Assembly: GCA_045546535.1 (NCBI GenBank)
Contig: JAZQDA010000044.1
Coordinates: forward strand, 1 to 19,943
Length of the DNA: 19,943 nucleotides
Source of the DNA: RGIG1828 sp045546535
GTDB lineage: Bacteria; Bacillota; Clostridia; UMGS1810
Direction of reading: 5' to 3'
The notes under the pieces were generated by a model. The model was not told the origin of the DNA and made no database searches. It saw only the letters and a list, made by a program, of their open reading frames with translations. Within the stretch, counting starts at the first letter, position 1; each line of letters opens with the position of its first letter. Positions 1 through 6,889 of the stretch are shown in pieces. The position numbers and the translations under genes are program-made.

Positions 1-9
1 TGAATCATA

Positions 10-150
10 TCATTTTTTATTTATTTTAGAATATCCACATGAATAATCAAAAACCTTGTTCTTGCCGAAATATACTTTAATAGTATTTCCATGTGCATAT
101 TTTTCTTCTGCAAAATGTTCCATAAGATTTTTAAGCTTATCAAAATTCAT
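10..150 (-). pseudogene. N-terminal remnant of a serine hydrolase (beta-lactamase-like) gene
   Basis: A 46-codon frame starting at an ATG (148-150) preceded by AAGGGAAG about 7 nt upstream. The short product (begins MNFDKLKNLM, later VFDYSCGYSKINKK) resembles the extreme N-terminus of class C beta-lactamase-family serine hydrolases of Clostridia, where a line like 'vf.yssGysd' precedes the catalytic SxxK region. The frame stops at TGA (10-12), before any catalytic motif could appear, so the copy is truncated or frameshifted. The same frame is open further upstream (to 309), but that part lies before the good ribosome binding site and has no recognisable content. The similarity judgement rests on one short pattern from memory. 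The sequence left of base 1 would show whether the gene resumes in another frame. Confidence 0.45.
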
Positions 151-299
151 ATATAAACTTCCCTTTCGACAACATTCGACATATCCTTTAAGTTTAATTA
201 TAGTTCGGATTAAAAGCATCTGATTAAAGTAATTATATAATAATTTGCCACTTTTGTCAATTAAAGTATATTTTTTAACTTGAAGTGGCAAAAATGTGC

Positions 300-480
300 G
301 ACCTCTCACCTAAAAGGTGCGCATAAATTATATGAGGAGAATTGTTTGCGACATTGTCGCAAACCGTGTTCACGACCGTTTTCTCGCTCGGCTTAAACCT
401 CGCAGCGAAAACAGTACCCGTTCACACAACTTCACATCTAAAAAACAGTAATCCATACTGTTTTTTTACGATGTGAACCT
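300..480. repeat. Cluster of nested inverted repeats; gene-free region, possible dispersed intergenic repeat or structured RNA
   Basis: The gene-free stretch 151-549 holds several hairpins: CACCT-AAA-AGGTG (307-319); GTTTGCGACA-t-TGTCGCAAAC, a perfect 10-bp palindrome (344-364); GTTTTC-tc-GCT paired with AGCGAAAAC (378-412); and a long nested hairpin (431-477) with outer arms TTCACATC/GATGTGAA and inner arms TAAAAAACAGTA/TACTGTTTTTTTA. On the minus strand one reading frame is open from 511 to 275 apart from a single TGA (422-424), but it has no ribosome binding site. Such density of palindromes between genes is typical of dispersed intergenic repeats in Clostridia. A second copy is not present in this window, so repeat status is inferred. 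Confidence 0.45.
431..477. terminator. Long A/T-flanked hairpin, possible bidirectional terminator
   Basis: Arms TAAAAAACAGTA (439-450) and TACTGTTTTTTTA (456-468) around the loop ATCCA, wrapped by TTCACATC (431-438) and GATGTGAA (470-477). The A-run/T-run either side of a short G/C-containing core would act as an intrinsic terminator in either direction. It may also be part of the repeat described for 300-480. Confidence 0.4.
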
Positions 481-514
481 TTCGGAGTCGGGTTCTCTCC
501 TGATTTGCCATAAT

Positions 515-543
515 AAAAAAGACCACCAAAATGGTGGTCTTCT
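515..543 (-). terminator. Intrinsic terminator of ssrA
   Basis: Read leftward, the hairpin is AAGACCACCA-TTT-TGGTGGTCTT followed by a T run (515-520 are A on the plus strand). It starts only a few bases past the tmRNA 3' end at 550, as expected for an RNA gene that ends its own transcript. Confidence 0.9.
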
Positions 544-549
544 TCATTA

Positions 550-893
550 TGGAGGCGAGGAGAATTGAACTCCTGTCCGAAAATTCATTCACACTGGGGT
601 CTCCGAGCGCAGTTTGTGTTCAAGTTTCCCTCTATTAAGAGTACGCAAACAAACTCTTAATATCGGTAGCCTCATAGTTCATGGGCATCTCAAGGCTTTG
701 ATGCCGCACGTTCACCGCTTAAATGACGCCTCTATTCCAGATGCGGTAGTCCGGATAGAAACGGCTGCCTGTAATTAGGCAGCGTATGCTAAATTATTGT
801 TAGCGTTTATATTTAAGTTTAGGTTTTTATAGCGGTACCCGCCGCTGCTCGCTCCCTTTGCTTCAAAATCCCCGTCGAACCCTGTACGCCCCC
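550..893 (-). ncRNA. ssrA: Transfer-messenger RNA (tmRNA)
   Basis: Ribosome-rescue RNA acting with SmpB: it enters the A site of stalled ribosomes as an alanyl-tRNA mimic and then supplies a short reading frame that tags the stalled peptide for proteolysis. Visible hallmarks: 5' acceptor strand GGGGGCG (893-887) pairing with CGCCTCC at the 3' end; the 5' block with TACAGGGTTCGACGGGGAT; the 3' T arm GGAGTTCAATTCTCC; and an internal tag frame at 804-775 that reads ANNNLAYAA and a stop codon, giving AANNNLAYAA with the alanine carried by tmRNA. About 344 nt before CCA; CCA is not encoded (CTCCA is followed by TAATG). It has its own consensus promoter (961-989) and terminator (515-543), so it is transcribed independently of trmB. 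Confidence 0.96.
775..804 (-). other. tmRNA proteolysis-tag reading frame
   Basis: Minus-strand codons GCT AAC AAT AAT TTA GCA TAC GCT GCC TAA encode ANNNLAYAA; with the tRNA-derived alanine the tag is AANNNLAYAA. The resume codon GCT was chosen by alignment to the usual alanine resume codon. The C-terminal Ala-Ala expected for ClpXP-type recognition is present; the penultimate part reads AYAA rather than the commoner ALAA. Confidence 0.85.
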
Positions 894-960
894 GTACAAG
901 CGCCCTTTGGTGAGCGCGGTTTGCTTTGTTTAATTTTGAAAATTTTTTGAAAGCCTACTT

Positions 961-989
961 ATTATACGAAAAGATTTTTCGTTTGTCAA
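961..989 (-). promoter_or_regulatory. Consensus sigma-A promoter of ssrA
   Basis: Minus strand TTGACA (989-984), 17-nt spacer, TATAAT (966-961): both hexamers match consensus and the spacing is optimal. Transcription would begin near 954, giving a leader of about 60 nt to be removed from the tmRNA precursor. Confidence 0.92.
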
Positions 990-1011
990 TGTAAATTTAT
1001 GTTAAAAATTT

Positions 1012-1650
1012 TTACTCAAAATATGCTTCGCATCTGTAGATAGGGTTGCCTTTCTGGGAAAAAAGCGTTTCATATTCGGTCATAACGTTTCCCTCAAAGT
1101 CTGATGCGTGAAGGTCTAGAGTGATGTTTTTTAATCTCAGACCAAAATCAGAAAAAGAATTTAAGGAAAACTCAAAAAGTCCACGGTTATCGGTCTTAAA
1201 GTGGATTGCTCCGCCCTTTTCTATTAGTTTACCCCAAAGACGAAGATAATTTTCGTGAGTAAGTCTTCTTTTTTTATAGCCGTTCTTCGGCCACGGGTCG
1301 CAAAAATTTATATATATAACCTCGCATTTTGTTTTGGAATTGACTTCCTGTAAAATATTTGCATCACCGGGCACAAATTTCACATTTTCAAGACCTGACT
1401 CTTTGACTTTTTCTGCGGCGAGAACCAAAACATCAAGATTTTTTTCAAAAGCAATAAAGTTAATGTCTGGATTTAATTTTGCGGTTTCGCATATAAACTT
1501 CCCCTTACCGCAGCCAATCTCAAGCCTGAGGGGAGCATCGGTTTTGAAAGCCGATGCAAGACTTTCCCTGTAGTATAAAATGTTATTTATAATATAGTCT
1601 TCACACGCGAGGAGTCTTTCTTCGCGGTGCTTTTTTCTTCGCATTCTCAT
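1012..1650 (-). CDS. trmB: tRNA (guanine-N7-)-methyltransferase TrmB
   Basis: Transfers a methyl group from S-adenosylmethionine to N7 of G46 in the variable loop of tRNAs, in the cytoplasm. The 212-aa length is normal for the bacterial enzyme. Seen in the sequence: basic N-terminus MRMRRKKHRE; the SAM-binding loop LEIGCGKG (residues 43-50) with a downstream acidic residue (EK, 69-70); the family signature CDPWPKNGYKKRRLT (117-131), which carries the catalytic Asp and substrate-binding residues; and the later HFKTDN motif. The usual His of the DPWPKxxHxKRR signature is Tyr here. The ATG start has AAAGGAC upstream, 20 nt after the SPFH gene stop, so it is likely the last protein gene of the leftward series before ssrA. 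Confidence 0.95.
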   Translation of the reverse strand: MRMRRKKHREERLLACEDYIINNILYYRESLASAFKTDAPLRLEIGCGKGKFICETAKLNPDINFIAFEKNLDVLVLAAEKVKESGLENVKFVPGDANILQEVNSKTKCEVIYINFCDPWPKNGYKKRRLTHENYLRLWGKLIEKGGAIHFKTDNRGLFEFSLNSFSDFGLRLKNITLDLHASDFEGNVMTEYETLFSQKGNPIYRCEAYFE

Positions 1651-1670
1651 TTTGTTTTGTCCTTTGATGA

Positions 1671-2582
1671 TTATTTTTCACTGGGTTCGTCTTTAATAAA
1701 TTCTTTGAGTGCTGATGTAATTCCGGCAAGACCCTGAAGTTCGGACGGAACGATTATCTTTGTTGCCTTGCCCTCGCCGAGTTTTTCAAGCGCTTCAAAG
1801 CCTTTGAGTGCAACAACTGCATTTTTTGGTGCAACCTCGTTTAAACGGCGAAGACCCTCTGCAGTAGCAGTCTGAATTGAAAGGATAGCCTCTGCCTCGC
1901 CCTGTGCTTCTCTGATTGCGGTTTCTTTTGCAGCGTCTGCTCTTAAGATTGCCGCTTCTTTTTCACCCTCGGCAACTAAGATTGCGCTCTTTTTCTCGCC
2001 CTCTGCCTTTAAGATAAGTTCTCTTCTTTCACGCTCTGCTTTCATCTGGCGTTCCATAGCATCTCTTATCTGTTTGGGGGGAATGATGTTTTTAAGTTCG
2101 ACTCTGTTTACCTTGATACCCCAGGGGTCAGTTGCCTCGTCGAGAATTGCTCTCATTTTTGTGTTGATGGTATCGCGTGATGTAAGAGTTTCGTCGAGTT
2201 CAAGGTCGCCTATGATGTTTCTAAGCGTTGTAGCAGTTAGGTTTTCAATAGCAGAAAGCGGACGGTCAACACCGTAAACAAAAAGTTTGGGGTCTGTTAT
2301 CTGATAAAAAATAACAGTGTCAATCTGCATAGTAACATTATCTTTAGTGATAACGGGCTGAGGCTCAAAGTCTACAACCTGCTCTTTCAAAGACACGGTT
2401 TTTGCAATTCTGTCAATGAACGGAATTTTAATGTGGAAACCCACGCTCCAGGTAGACTGATATGCACCGAGTCTTTCCACGATTGCCGCGTGTGCCTGTG
2501 GGATAATTCTGATGTTTCTTGTAATGATGATAAGAACAACTATTGCAATTATTATTGCACTCCATACTCCTGATGTGAACAT
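1671..2582 (-). CDS. SPFH (stomatin/prohibitin-like) membrane protein, QmcA type
   Basis: Membrane-anchored band-7/SPFH protein of 303 aa. Domains in order: an N-terminal membrane helix (about residues 5-22, rich in Ile/Val), the SPFH domain (about 25-190, starting RIIPQAHAAIVERLGAY, typical of the slipin/QmcA branch), then an Ala/Glu/Lys-rich coiled coil (about 175-240) and a short C-terminal tail. Members form large ring- or cage-like oligomers at the membrane and are linked to protease control and membrane organisation; the specific role here is not evident. It sits 13 nt behind nfeD with a good AAAGGAGAG ribosome binding site. SPFH and NfeD genes are paired in many bacteria and the two products are thought to act together. 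No sign of truncation. Confidence 0.9.
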   Translation of the reverse strand: MFTSGVWSAIIIAIVVLIIITRNIRIIPQAHAAIVERLGAYQSTWSVGFHIKIPFIDRIAKTVSLKEQVVDFEPQPVITKDNVTMQIDTVIFYQITDPKLFVYGVDRPLSAIENLTATTLRNIIGDLELDETLTSRDTINTKMRAILDEATDPWGIKVNRVELKNIIPPKQIRDAMERQMKAERERRELILKAEGEKKSAILVAEGEKEAAILRADAAKETAIREAQGEAEAILSIQTATAEGLRRLNEVAPKNAVVALKGFEALEKLGEGKATKIIVPSELQGLAGITSALKEFIKDEPSEK

Positions 2583-2595
2583 AAAAATCTCTCCT

Positions 2596-3021
2596 TTACT
2601 CTTTTTCTACAACGAGTTTTACTCCGCTGATAGATTTTACCTTTACTTTTTCGCCGACATCAATCTGCGATTTGTCTATGCTTACCGCAGACCATTCTTT
2701 GCCTGAAACATTTACTTTTCCTGCAAATTTTTCTTCATTTATTTCATCTGTAACAGTACCTGAAAGCCCTATTACCATATCGGCATTTGTGGCAACGGTT
2801 TTTCTGTTATGATGTTTTTTTATAAAAGGTCTTGCAATAATGATTGAAACTGCGCTGACTATGATAAATCCTGCAATCTGCCATACAAACGATGCACCAA
2901 TGACTTTAAGAATAAGTGCGCCGAGCGCTCCGACTGCAAACCAGATGCTGACAAGGTTAGTTGTAGATGCCTCTAAAATAAGCATTCCTATTAAAAATAT
3001 TATCCACAAAAAGTAATGCAT
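2596..3021 (-). CDS. NfeD-family membrane protein (short form)
   Basis: Partner of the SPFH protein encoded directly downstream. The protein is 141 aa from the ATG at 3021, chosen because AGAGGTG lies 7-8 nt upstream; a GTG at 3030 would overlap that site. Seen: hydrophobic segments at about residues 2-18, 25-42 and 47-64, then a charged linker and a C-terminal beta-rich OB-like NfeD domain (about 80-141, with GLSGTV and GEKVKVKSISGVKL). It lacks the N-terminal ClpP-like serine-protease domain of long NfeD proteins, so it is the short type that usually accompanies QmcA/slipin genes. The gap to proA upstream is short (45 nt) with no clear promoter, so it is probably co-transcribed with proBA. 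Confidence 0.88.
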   Translation of the reverse strand: MHYFLWIIFLIGMLILEASTTNLVSIWFAVGALGALILKVIGASFVWQIAGFIIVSAVSIIIARPFIKKHHNRKTVATNADMVIGLSGTVTDEINEEKFAGKVNVSGKEWSAVSIDKSQIDVGEKVKVKSISGVKLVVEKE

Positions 3022-3066
3022 AATATACACCTCTTCTTTTAATTTTCACTTTTGTTTTATCTTGTC

Positions 3067-4311
3067 TTATCGTACCTGTCCGTTTCCAAGGATTACATAT
3101 TTATAAGTGGTAAGTTCGCATATTCCCATAGGTCCTCTTGCGTGAAGTTTTTGTGTGCTTATGCCAATCTCTGCACCAAGCCCAAACTCAAAGCCGTCGG
3201 TAAAACGGGTTGATGCATTTACGTAAACTGCGGCAGAGTCAACTCTTTCAAGGAAGAGATTTGCATTTTCTTCTGATTTTGTAATGATGCATTCAGAGTG
3301 TCCTGTAGAGTATTTGTCTATGTGCTCAATTGCGTCTATGGTGCTGTCAACTATTTTTGCAGAAAGGCAGAGTGATAAAAATTCTTTCCCCCAGTCTTCC
3401 TCGGTTGCTTTCTTTGCACTATTTACCTTTTCGCAAAATCTTTCGCACCCTCTCATTTCAACGCCTTTTTCTGCGAGTGCTTTCTCTAACTTTTTGAAAA
3501 ATTCGTCGGGTACATTTTTGTGTATGAGCAGACTCTCTAAAGCGTTGCAAACTGACGGCCTTGATGTTTTTGCGTTTACTATAATCTGAATCGCCATATC
3601 GGTATCTGCACTCTCGTCAACAAAAGTGTGGCAGTTGCCGACGCCCGTTTCAATCACGGGAACTGTGGCATTTTTAACTACAGACTGTATAAGAGATGCT
3701 CCGCCTCGGGGGATTAAAACATCAAGATATTCATTCTTTTTCATAAACTCGGTTGCAGTTTCTCTTGAAAGGTCTTCGATAAGGTTTACTGCGTCGGGAC
3801 AGACCCCTGATTTTTCAAGGGCATCTTTCATAATTGAAACAAGGATTTTGTTTGAATTGAAAGCATCGCTTCCGCCTCTTAAGACCACTGCGTTTGAAGA
3901 TTTCAGGCAAAGAGATGCGGTGTCAACTGTAACATTGGGGCGTGATTCGTATATCACACCTACAACGCCCAAAGGGGTTACTTTCTTGCCGATTTTAAGT
4001 CCGTTTTCAAGCACTTTTTCTTCTCTTACCTCACCTATGGGGTCAGGGAGAGATGCAACCTGTTTTACTCCGTCTGAAATGGCAACAATTCGCTCTTTAG
4101 TTAGCGTGAGTCTGTCGATAAGACCCTTTGCCATACCTGTCTCTATTGCTTTTTCTATATCTTTTTTGTTTTCTTCCAGTATTTTATCGGTATTTTTAAT
4201 GAGTGCGTCAGAAATATTTAAAAGTGCTTCGTTTTTTTCAGTTTCTGTGATGCCCCTCAATAGTTTAGATGCATTTTTTGCCCTCTGGCAAAGCGAGTCA
4301 AGATAATTCAA
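3067..4311 (-). CDS. proA: Gamma-glutamyl phosphate reductase ProA
   Basis: Second step of proline synthesis: NADPH-dependent reduction of gamma-glutamyl phosphate to glutamate semialdehyde, which cyclises to pyrroline-5-carboxylate. The 414-aa length is standard. Seen: an aldehyde-dehydrogenase-like fold with IGKKVTPLGVVGVIYESRPN, AVVLRGGSDAFNSN, LIPRGGASLI, the catalytic cysteine motif SRPSVCNALES, and the C-terminal block TDGFEFGLGAEIGIST followed by LHARGPMGICELT. The start is TTG (plus-strand CAA at 4309-4311), with GGGAGTG upstream inside the end of proB; no ATG is nearby. Only 6 nt separate it from proB, so translation is probably coupled and the labile phosphate intermediate is passed between the two enzymes. 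Confidence 0.96.
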   Translation of the reverse strand: MNYLDSLCQRAKNASKLLRGITETEKNEALLNISDALIKNTDKILEENKKDIEKAIETGMAKGLIDRLTLTKERIVAISDGVKQVASLPDPIGEVREEKVLENGLKIGKKVTPLGVVGVIYESRPNVTVDTASLCLKSSNAVVLRGGSDAFNSNKILVSIMKDALEKSGVCPDAVNLIEDLSRETATEFMKKNEYLDVLIPRGGASLIQSVVKNATVPVIETGVGNCHTFVDESADTDMAIQIIVNAKTSRPSVCNALESLLIHKNVPDEFFKKLEKALAEKGVEMRGCERFCEKVNSAKKATEEDWGKEFLSLCLSAKIVDSTIDAIEHIDKYSTGHSECIITKSEENANLFLERVDSAAVYVNASTRFTDGFEFGLGAEIGISTQKLHARGPMGICELTTYKYVILGNGQVR

Positions 4312-4317
4312 TTCTTT

Positions 4318-5100
4318 TCACTCCCTGTTTGATTTGAATAATGTGCATTTTGCCGTTCCGTCAAGGATATCATAAAGAATTTCGGGGTTTTCGCCGTTTG
4401 CAATCACAACATCGATGCCCTCTTTTGTGGCATCTTTTGCGGCGTGGATTTTGGTAATCATTCCGCCCGTACCCCTCGATGTTCCCGCGCCACCTGCGAT
4501 AGACTCAATTTTTTCATCGATTTTTTCGACGGTTTCAATAAGACGCGCGTTTTCGTTTTTGCGGGGGTCGGAGTCATAAAGACCGTCGATGTCAGAAAGA
4601 ATAATTAAAAGTCCCGCTTTTGAAAGACGTGCAACTGTTGCAGAGAGAGTATCGTTGTCGCCGAATTCAATCTGCTCTGTGCTTATAGTATCATTTTCGT
4701 TTACTATAGGAATAACTCCGAGTGCGAGAAGTCTTTCAAACGTAGCGGCGGCGTTTTCATAGCGGACTTTGTCTGAAACAACATCTTTTGTAAGAAGAAT
4801 TTGCGCTACCTTATGGTTGTACTCGCCGAAAAGACGTGAATAATAACTCATAAGTTCGCACTGACCGATAGACGCAAGTGCCTGTTTGTCGCGGGTGCAG
4901 TCGGGTCTTTTTGAAATGCCCATTTTGCTCATACCCGTACTGATTGCGCCTGAGGATACAAGGATAATTTTCTTCCCCTGATTTTTTATATCAGATAAAA
5001 CTTTTGTAAGTTTTTCAAACCGTCTTATATTAATTCCTCCGCCGTTATGGGTAAGGGTAGATGTGCCAACCTTTATTACAACTGTGTTTTTATCTGCCAT
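4318..5100 (-). CDS. proB: Glutamate 5-kinase ProB (without PUA domain)
   Basis: First, committed step of proline synthesis: ATP-dependent phosphorylation of glutamate to gamma-glutamyl phosphate. Seen: amino-acid-kinase start VVIKVGTSTL, the LVSSGAISTGM motif, VNENDTIS, FGDNDTLSATVA, LLILSDIDGLYDSDPR, and GTGGMITKIHAAKDA near the C-terminus. At 260 aa the protein consists of the kinase domain only; the C-terminal PUA domain present in the E. coli enzyme (about 367 aa) is absent and nothing in the sequence suggests it was recently lost. Single-domain ProB proteins are common in Clostridia. The ATG is preceded by GGAGTGAAAGACA. A perfect 15-bp hairpin lies 25 nt upstream of the start (5126-5156), and no separate promoter is visible. 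Confidence 0.95.
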   Translation of the reverse strand: MADKNTVVIKVGTSTLTHNGGGINIRRFEKLTKVLSDIKNQGKKIILVSSGAISTGMSKMGISKRPDCTRDKQALASIGQCELMSYYSRLFGEYNHKVAQILLTKDVVSDKVRYENAAATFERLLALGVIPIVNENDTISTEQIEFGDNDTLSATVARLSKAGLLIILSDIDGLYDSDPRKNENARLIETVEKIDEKIESIAGGAGTSRGTGGMITKIHAAKDATKEGIDVVIANGENPEILYDILDGTAKCTLFKSNRE

Positions 5101-5125
5101 TGTCTTTCACTCCGTAATTATTAAA

Positions 5126-5156
5126 CTGCCTTCACATAAAGTTTATGTGAAGGCAG
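5126..5156 (-). terminator. Perfect 15-bp hairpin between the coiled-coil gene and proB
   Basis: CTGCCTTCACATAAA (5126-5140), one base, then its exact complement (5142-5156). Read leftward it is followed by TTTAATAATTA, a weak T tract. It would serve as an intrinsic terminator of the coiled-coil/coaD/rsmD transcript, as an attenuator for proBA, or as an RNA-stability hairpin. The sequence alone does not decide between these. Confidence 0.65.
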
Positions 5157-5177
5157 CCTGGTTTTTGCATTTTAAAA

Positions 5178-5618
5178 TTATTTTCTGAGGTCGGCTCTGC
5201 ACTGTTTAACTTTTTCAGTTACACCTGCAAAGTCTGCTTCTACTTTTTCTAAAATGTCATCTGCAAATTTTAAAGAAGCAAGTCTTATTTCTCTGCCGTC
5301 TTTCTGTGCTTTTGCAATTATTTCATTAGCATTTGCAACGGCTTTTTTGGTGATTTCGTGTTCGTCAATGAGTTCAAGAATTTTAGCCTCAACCTCTTTA
5401 ACTTTTGCATCTGCCTGTTTCTGCGCATCTGTGATAATGCGTTTTGAATCTTCGGCTATTGATTTTGCAACCCTGAGTTCGTCGGGGAGTTGAATGCTGA
5501 TGTCGTTGATGAGAGCCATGATTTCTTCTTTGCTTACGAGGGTCTTTTTGGTAAAGGGCACTTCAAAACCTTTATCAATTTTGTCCTCAAGTTCACTTAA
5601 AAGTTCGATTACGTCCAT
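5178..5618 (-). CDS. Coiled-coil protein of unknown function encoded next to coaD
   Basis: A 146-aa soluble, strongly charged protein. The middle (about residues 45-135) is an Ala/Glu/Lys-rich coiled coil with heptad-like spacing (VAKSIAEDSKRIITDAQKQ, then AKVKEVEAKILELIDEH), resembling the stalk regions of V-type ATPase subunit H/E or DivIVA-like proteins. Proteins of this kind, often labelled 'ATPase', are commonly found beside coaD in Clostridia; I know of no established function. There is no signal peptide, membrane helix or cysteine cluster. The ATG has a strong GGAGG 9 nt upstream and the gene begins 14 nt after coaD ends, so it belongs to the rsmD-coaD operon. A perfect hairpin follows its stop codon. 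Confidence 0.75.
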   Translation of the reverse strand: MDVIELLSELEDKIDKGFEVPFTKKTLVSKEEIMALINDISIQLPDELRVAKSIAEDSKRIITDAQKQADAKVKEVEAKILELIDEHEITKKAVANANEIIAKAQKDGREIRLASLKFADDILEKVEADFAGVTEKVKQCRADLRK

Positions 5619-5632
5619 CGTATGTATCCTCC

Positions 5633-6118
5633 TTATTGGTTTTTCGTGATTTCGTTTTTGACTTCTTCAATCATAAAATCGGGGACAAGTCCCGAAAGAC
5701 TTCCGCCGAGTTTTGCAATTTCTTTGACGATGCTCGATGACAGGTACGAATATTTTCCGTTTGTCATAAGAAACATCGTTTCAATATTGGGACTGAGCGT
5801 CCTGTTTGTGAGTGCCATCTGGAATTCATATTCAAAATCAGACACTGCACGAAGACCTTTTATGATAACACTTGCGCCGATTTGGTTTGCATAGTTTACC
5901 AATAGTCCTGAAAAACTGTCTATTACTACATTATCAAGGTCTTTTGTTGCTCTCTTTAGCCAATCGATACGCCTGTCGAGAGGAAACTCGGGATTTTTTG
6001 CGCTGTTTGTAAGGATTGCCACATAAACCTTATCAAATGTTTTTGATGCCCTTTTAATTATATCAAGATGTCCGTTAGTCATAGGGTCAAAACTGCCGGG
6101 ATATACTGCTGTTCTCAT
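5633..6118 (-). CDS. coaD: Phosphopantetheine adenylyltransferase CoaD
   Basis: Penultimate step of coenzyme A synthesis: transfer of AMP from ATP to 4'-phosphopantetheine to give dephospho-CoA. The 161-aa length is typical. Seen: the nucleotidyltransferase start AVYPGSFDPMTNGHLDII with the (T/H)xGH motif at residues 14-17, the IKGLRAVSDFEYE block, and the C-terminal SYLSSSIVKEIAKLGG motif that binds ATP phosphates. Its ATG overlaps the rsmD stop codon in the arrangement ATGA (6115-6118), so the two genes are translationally coupled. The rsmD-coaD pairing is very common in Firmicutes. Confidence 0.97.
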   Translation of the reverse strand: MRTAVYPGSFDPMTNGHLDIIKRASKTFDKVYVAILTNSAKNPEFPLDRRIDWLKRATKDLDNVVIDSFSGLLVNYANQIGASVIIKGLRAVSDFEYEFQMALTNRTLSPNIETMFLMTNGKYSYLSSSIVKEIAKLGGSLSGLVPDFMIEEVKNEITKNQ

Positions 6119-6660
6119 TTTGCCTCCAGAAATTTTACAAAGACTCTTCCGTATTTTTTATCCTTTAAAACCGTGAGATTTTCATTTGAAACCGCATCGG
6201 GCCTGTCCGATTCTGCCACGATAATTCCGCTGTCTGCAAGAAGAGAAAAGGCAAGGATTTTTTCGATAGAATCGTTTAAAAGTGTACTGTCATAGGGCGG
6301 ATCTAAAAATATGATGTCAAATTTTTCGCCTTTCCCAGAGAGAATTTCAAGTGTGCGCTCAAAACTCTGGCAAAATACTTCTGCCTTATCTGAAAGATGT
6401 GATTTTGAAAGGTTGTCCCGTATAACTTTTACCGCTTTTTCGTTTTTATCTGAAAAAACGCACCTTTGTGCGCCTCTGCTTAAGGCTTCTATCCCGAGTG
6501 CTCCGCTTCCTGAAAAAAGGTCAAGAACCTTTGCGCCCTCTGCCTTATCGAAAAGCATACTGAAAACGGCTTCCTTGACATTGTCAAGAGTCGGTCTTGT
6601 ATCATCGCCTGAAAGCGCGGTGAGTTTTAATCCTCTTGCTGTTCCTGAAATTACTCTCAA
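6115..6660 (-). CDS. rsmD: 16S rRNA (guanine(966)-N(2))-methyltransferase RsmD
   Basis: SAM-dependent methylation of G966 of 16S rRNA (E. coli numbering) in the small ribosomal subunit. The 181-aa protein begins MRVISGTARGLKL, followed by TRPTLDNVKEAVFSML (residues 21-36), the SAM-binding loop VLDLFSGSGALGIEALSRGA (45-64), and the catalytic amino-methyltransferase motif FLDPPYDS (DPPY at 120-123). The start codon is TTG (plus-strand CAA at 6658-6660) with AGGAGAG about 8 nt upstream; choosing TTG keeps the conserved MRVI start. First gene of the leftward series, read from the consensus promoter at 6696-6724. Confidence 0.96.
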   Translation of the reverse strand: MRVISGTARGLKLTALSGDDTRPTLDNVKEAVFSMLFDKAEGAKVLDLFSGSGALGIEALSRGAQRCVFSDKNEKAVKVIRDNLSKSHLSDKAEVFCQSFERTLEILSGKGEKFDIIFLDPPYDSTLLNDSIEKILAFSLLADSGIIVAESDRPDAVSNENLTVLKDKKYGRVFVKFLEAK

Positions 6661-6695
6661 AACACAACTCTCCTATAATAATTATACACACTAAC

Positions 6696-6724
6696 ATTAT
6701 ATATTTTCTTTATTATATTGTCAA
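6696..6724 (-). promoter_or_regulatory. Consensus sigma-A promoter of the rsmD-coaD series
   Basis: Minus strand TTGACA (6724-6719), 17-nt spacer, TATAAT (6701-6696). It lies about 36 nt before the rsmD start and is back-to-back with a rightward promoter at 6763-6790. Confidence 0.9.
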
Positions 6725-6762
6725 TAGAAAATTTTGTTGGCTCTTTGAGTGTTAAAGAAATA

Positions 6763-6790
6763 TTGATTTTTTCTCTATTTGTAGTATAAT
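6763..6790 (+). promoter_or_regulatory. Promoter of the PHP-prmA operon
   Basis: TTGATT (6763-6768), 16-nt spacer, TATAAT (6785-6790). The leader before the PHP gene start at 6890 is about 95 nt and contains the exact palindrome TAACTTTG-a-CAAAGTTA (6850-6866). Confidence 0.75.
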
Positions 6791-6889
6791 AAAAATACAT
6801 AGTGAATTTGTTGGGATTTATTTACGGCTTTGCTTCAAACGCAAGGTCTTAACTTTGACAAAGTTATTAATTCAAACGGAGATGATAAA

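Noticed and set aside
275..511. Minus-strand frame beginning MANQERTRLRK, continuing with one TGA to 275
   Set aside because: No ribosome binding site before the ATG, an internal stop, and the region is dominated by palindromes; treated as repeat DNA rather than a gene.
550..960. Insertion element within ssrA or a two-piece tmRNA
   Set aside because: The 5' and 3' domains and the tag frame are in the normal order in a single 344-nt gene.
3626..4306. Open frame of 226 codons on the plus strand inside proA
   Set aside because: Fully antisense to a well-supported gene, Ser/Phe-rich low-quality composition, no site; a shadow of proA codon bias.
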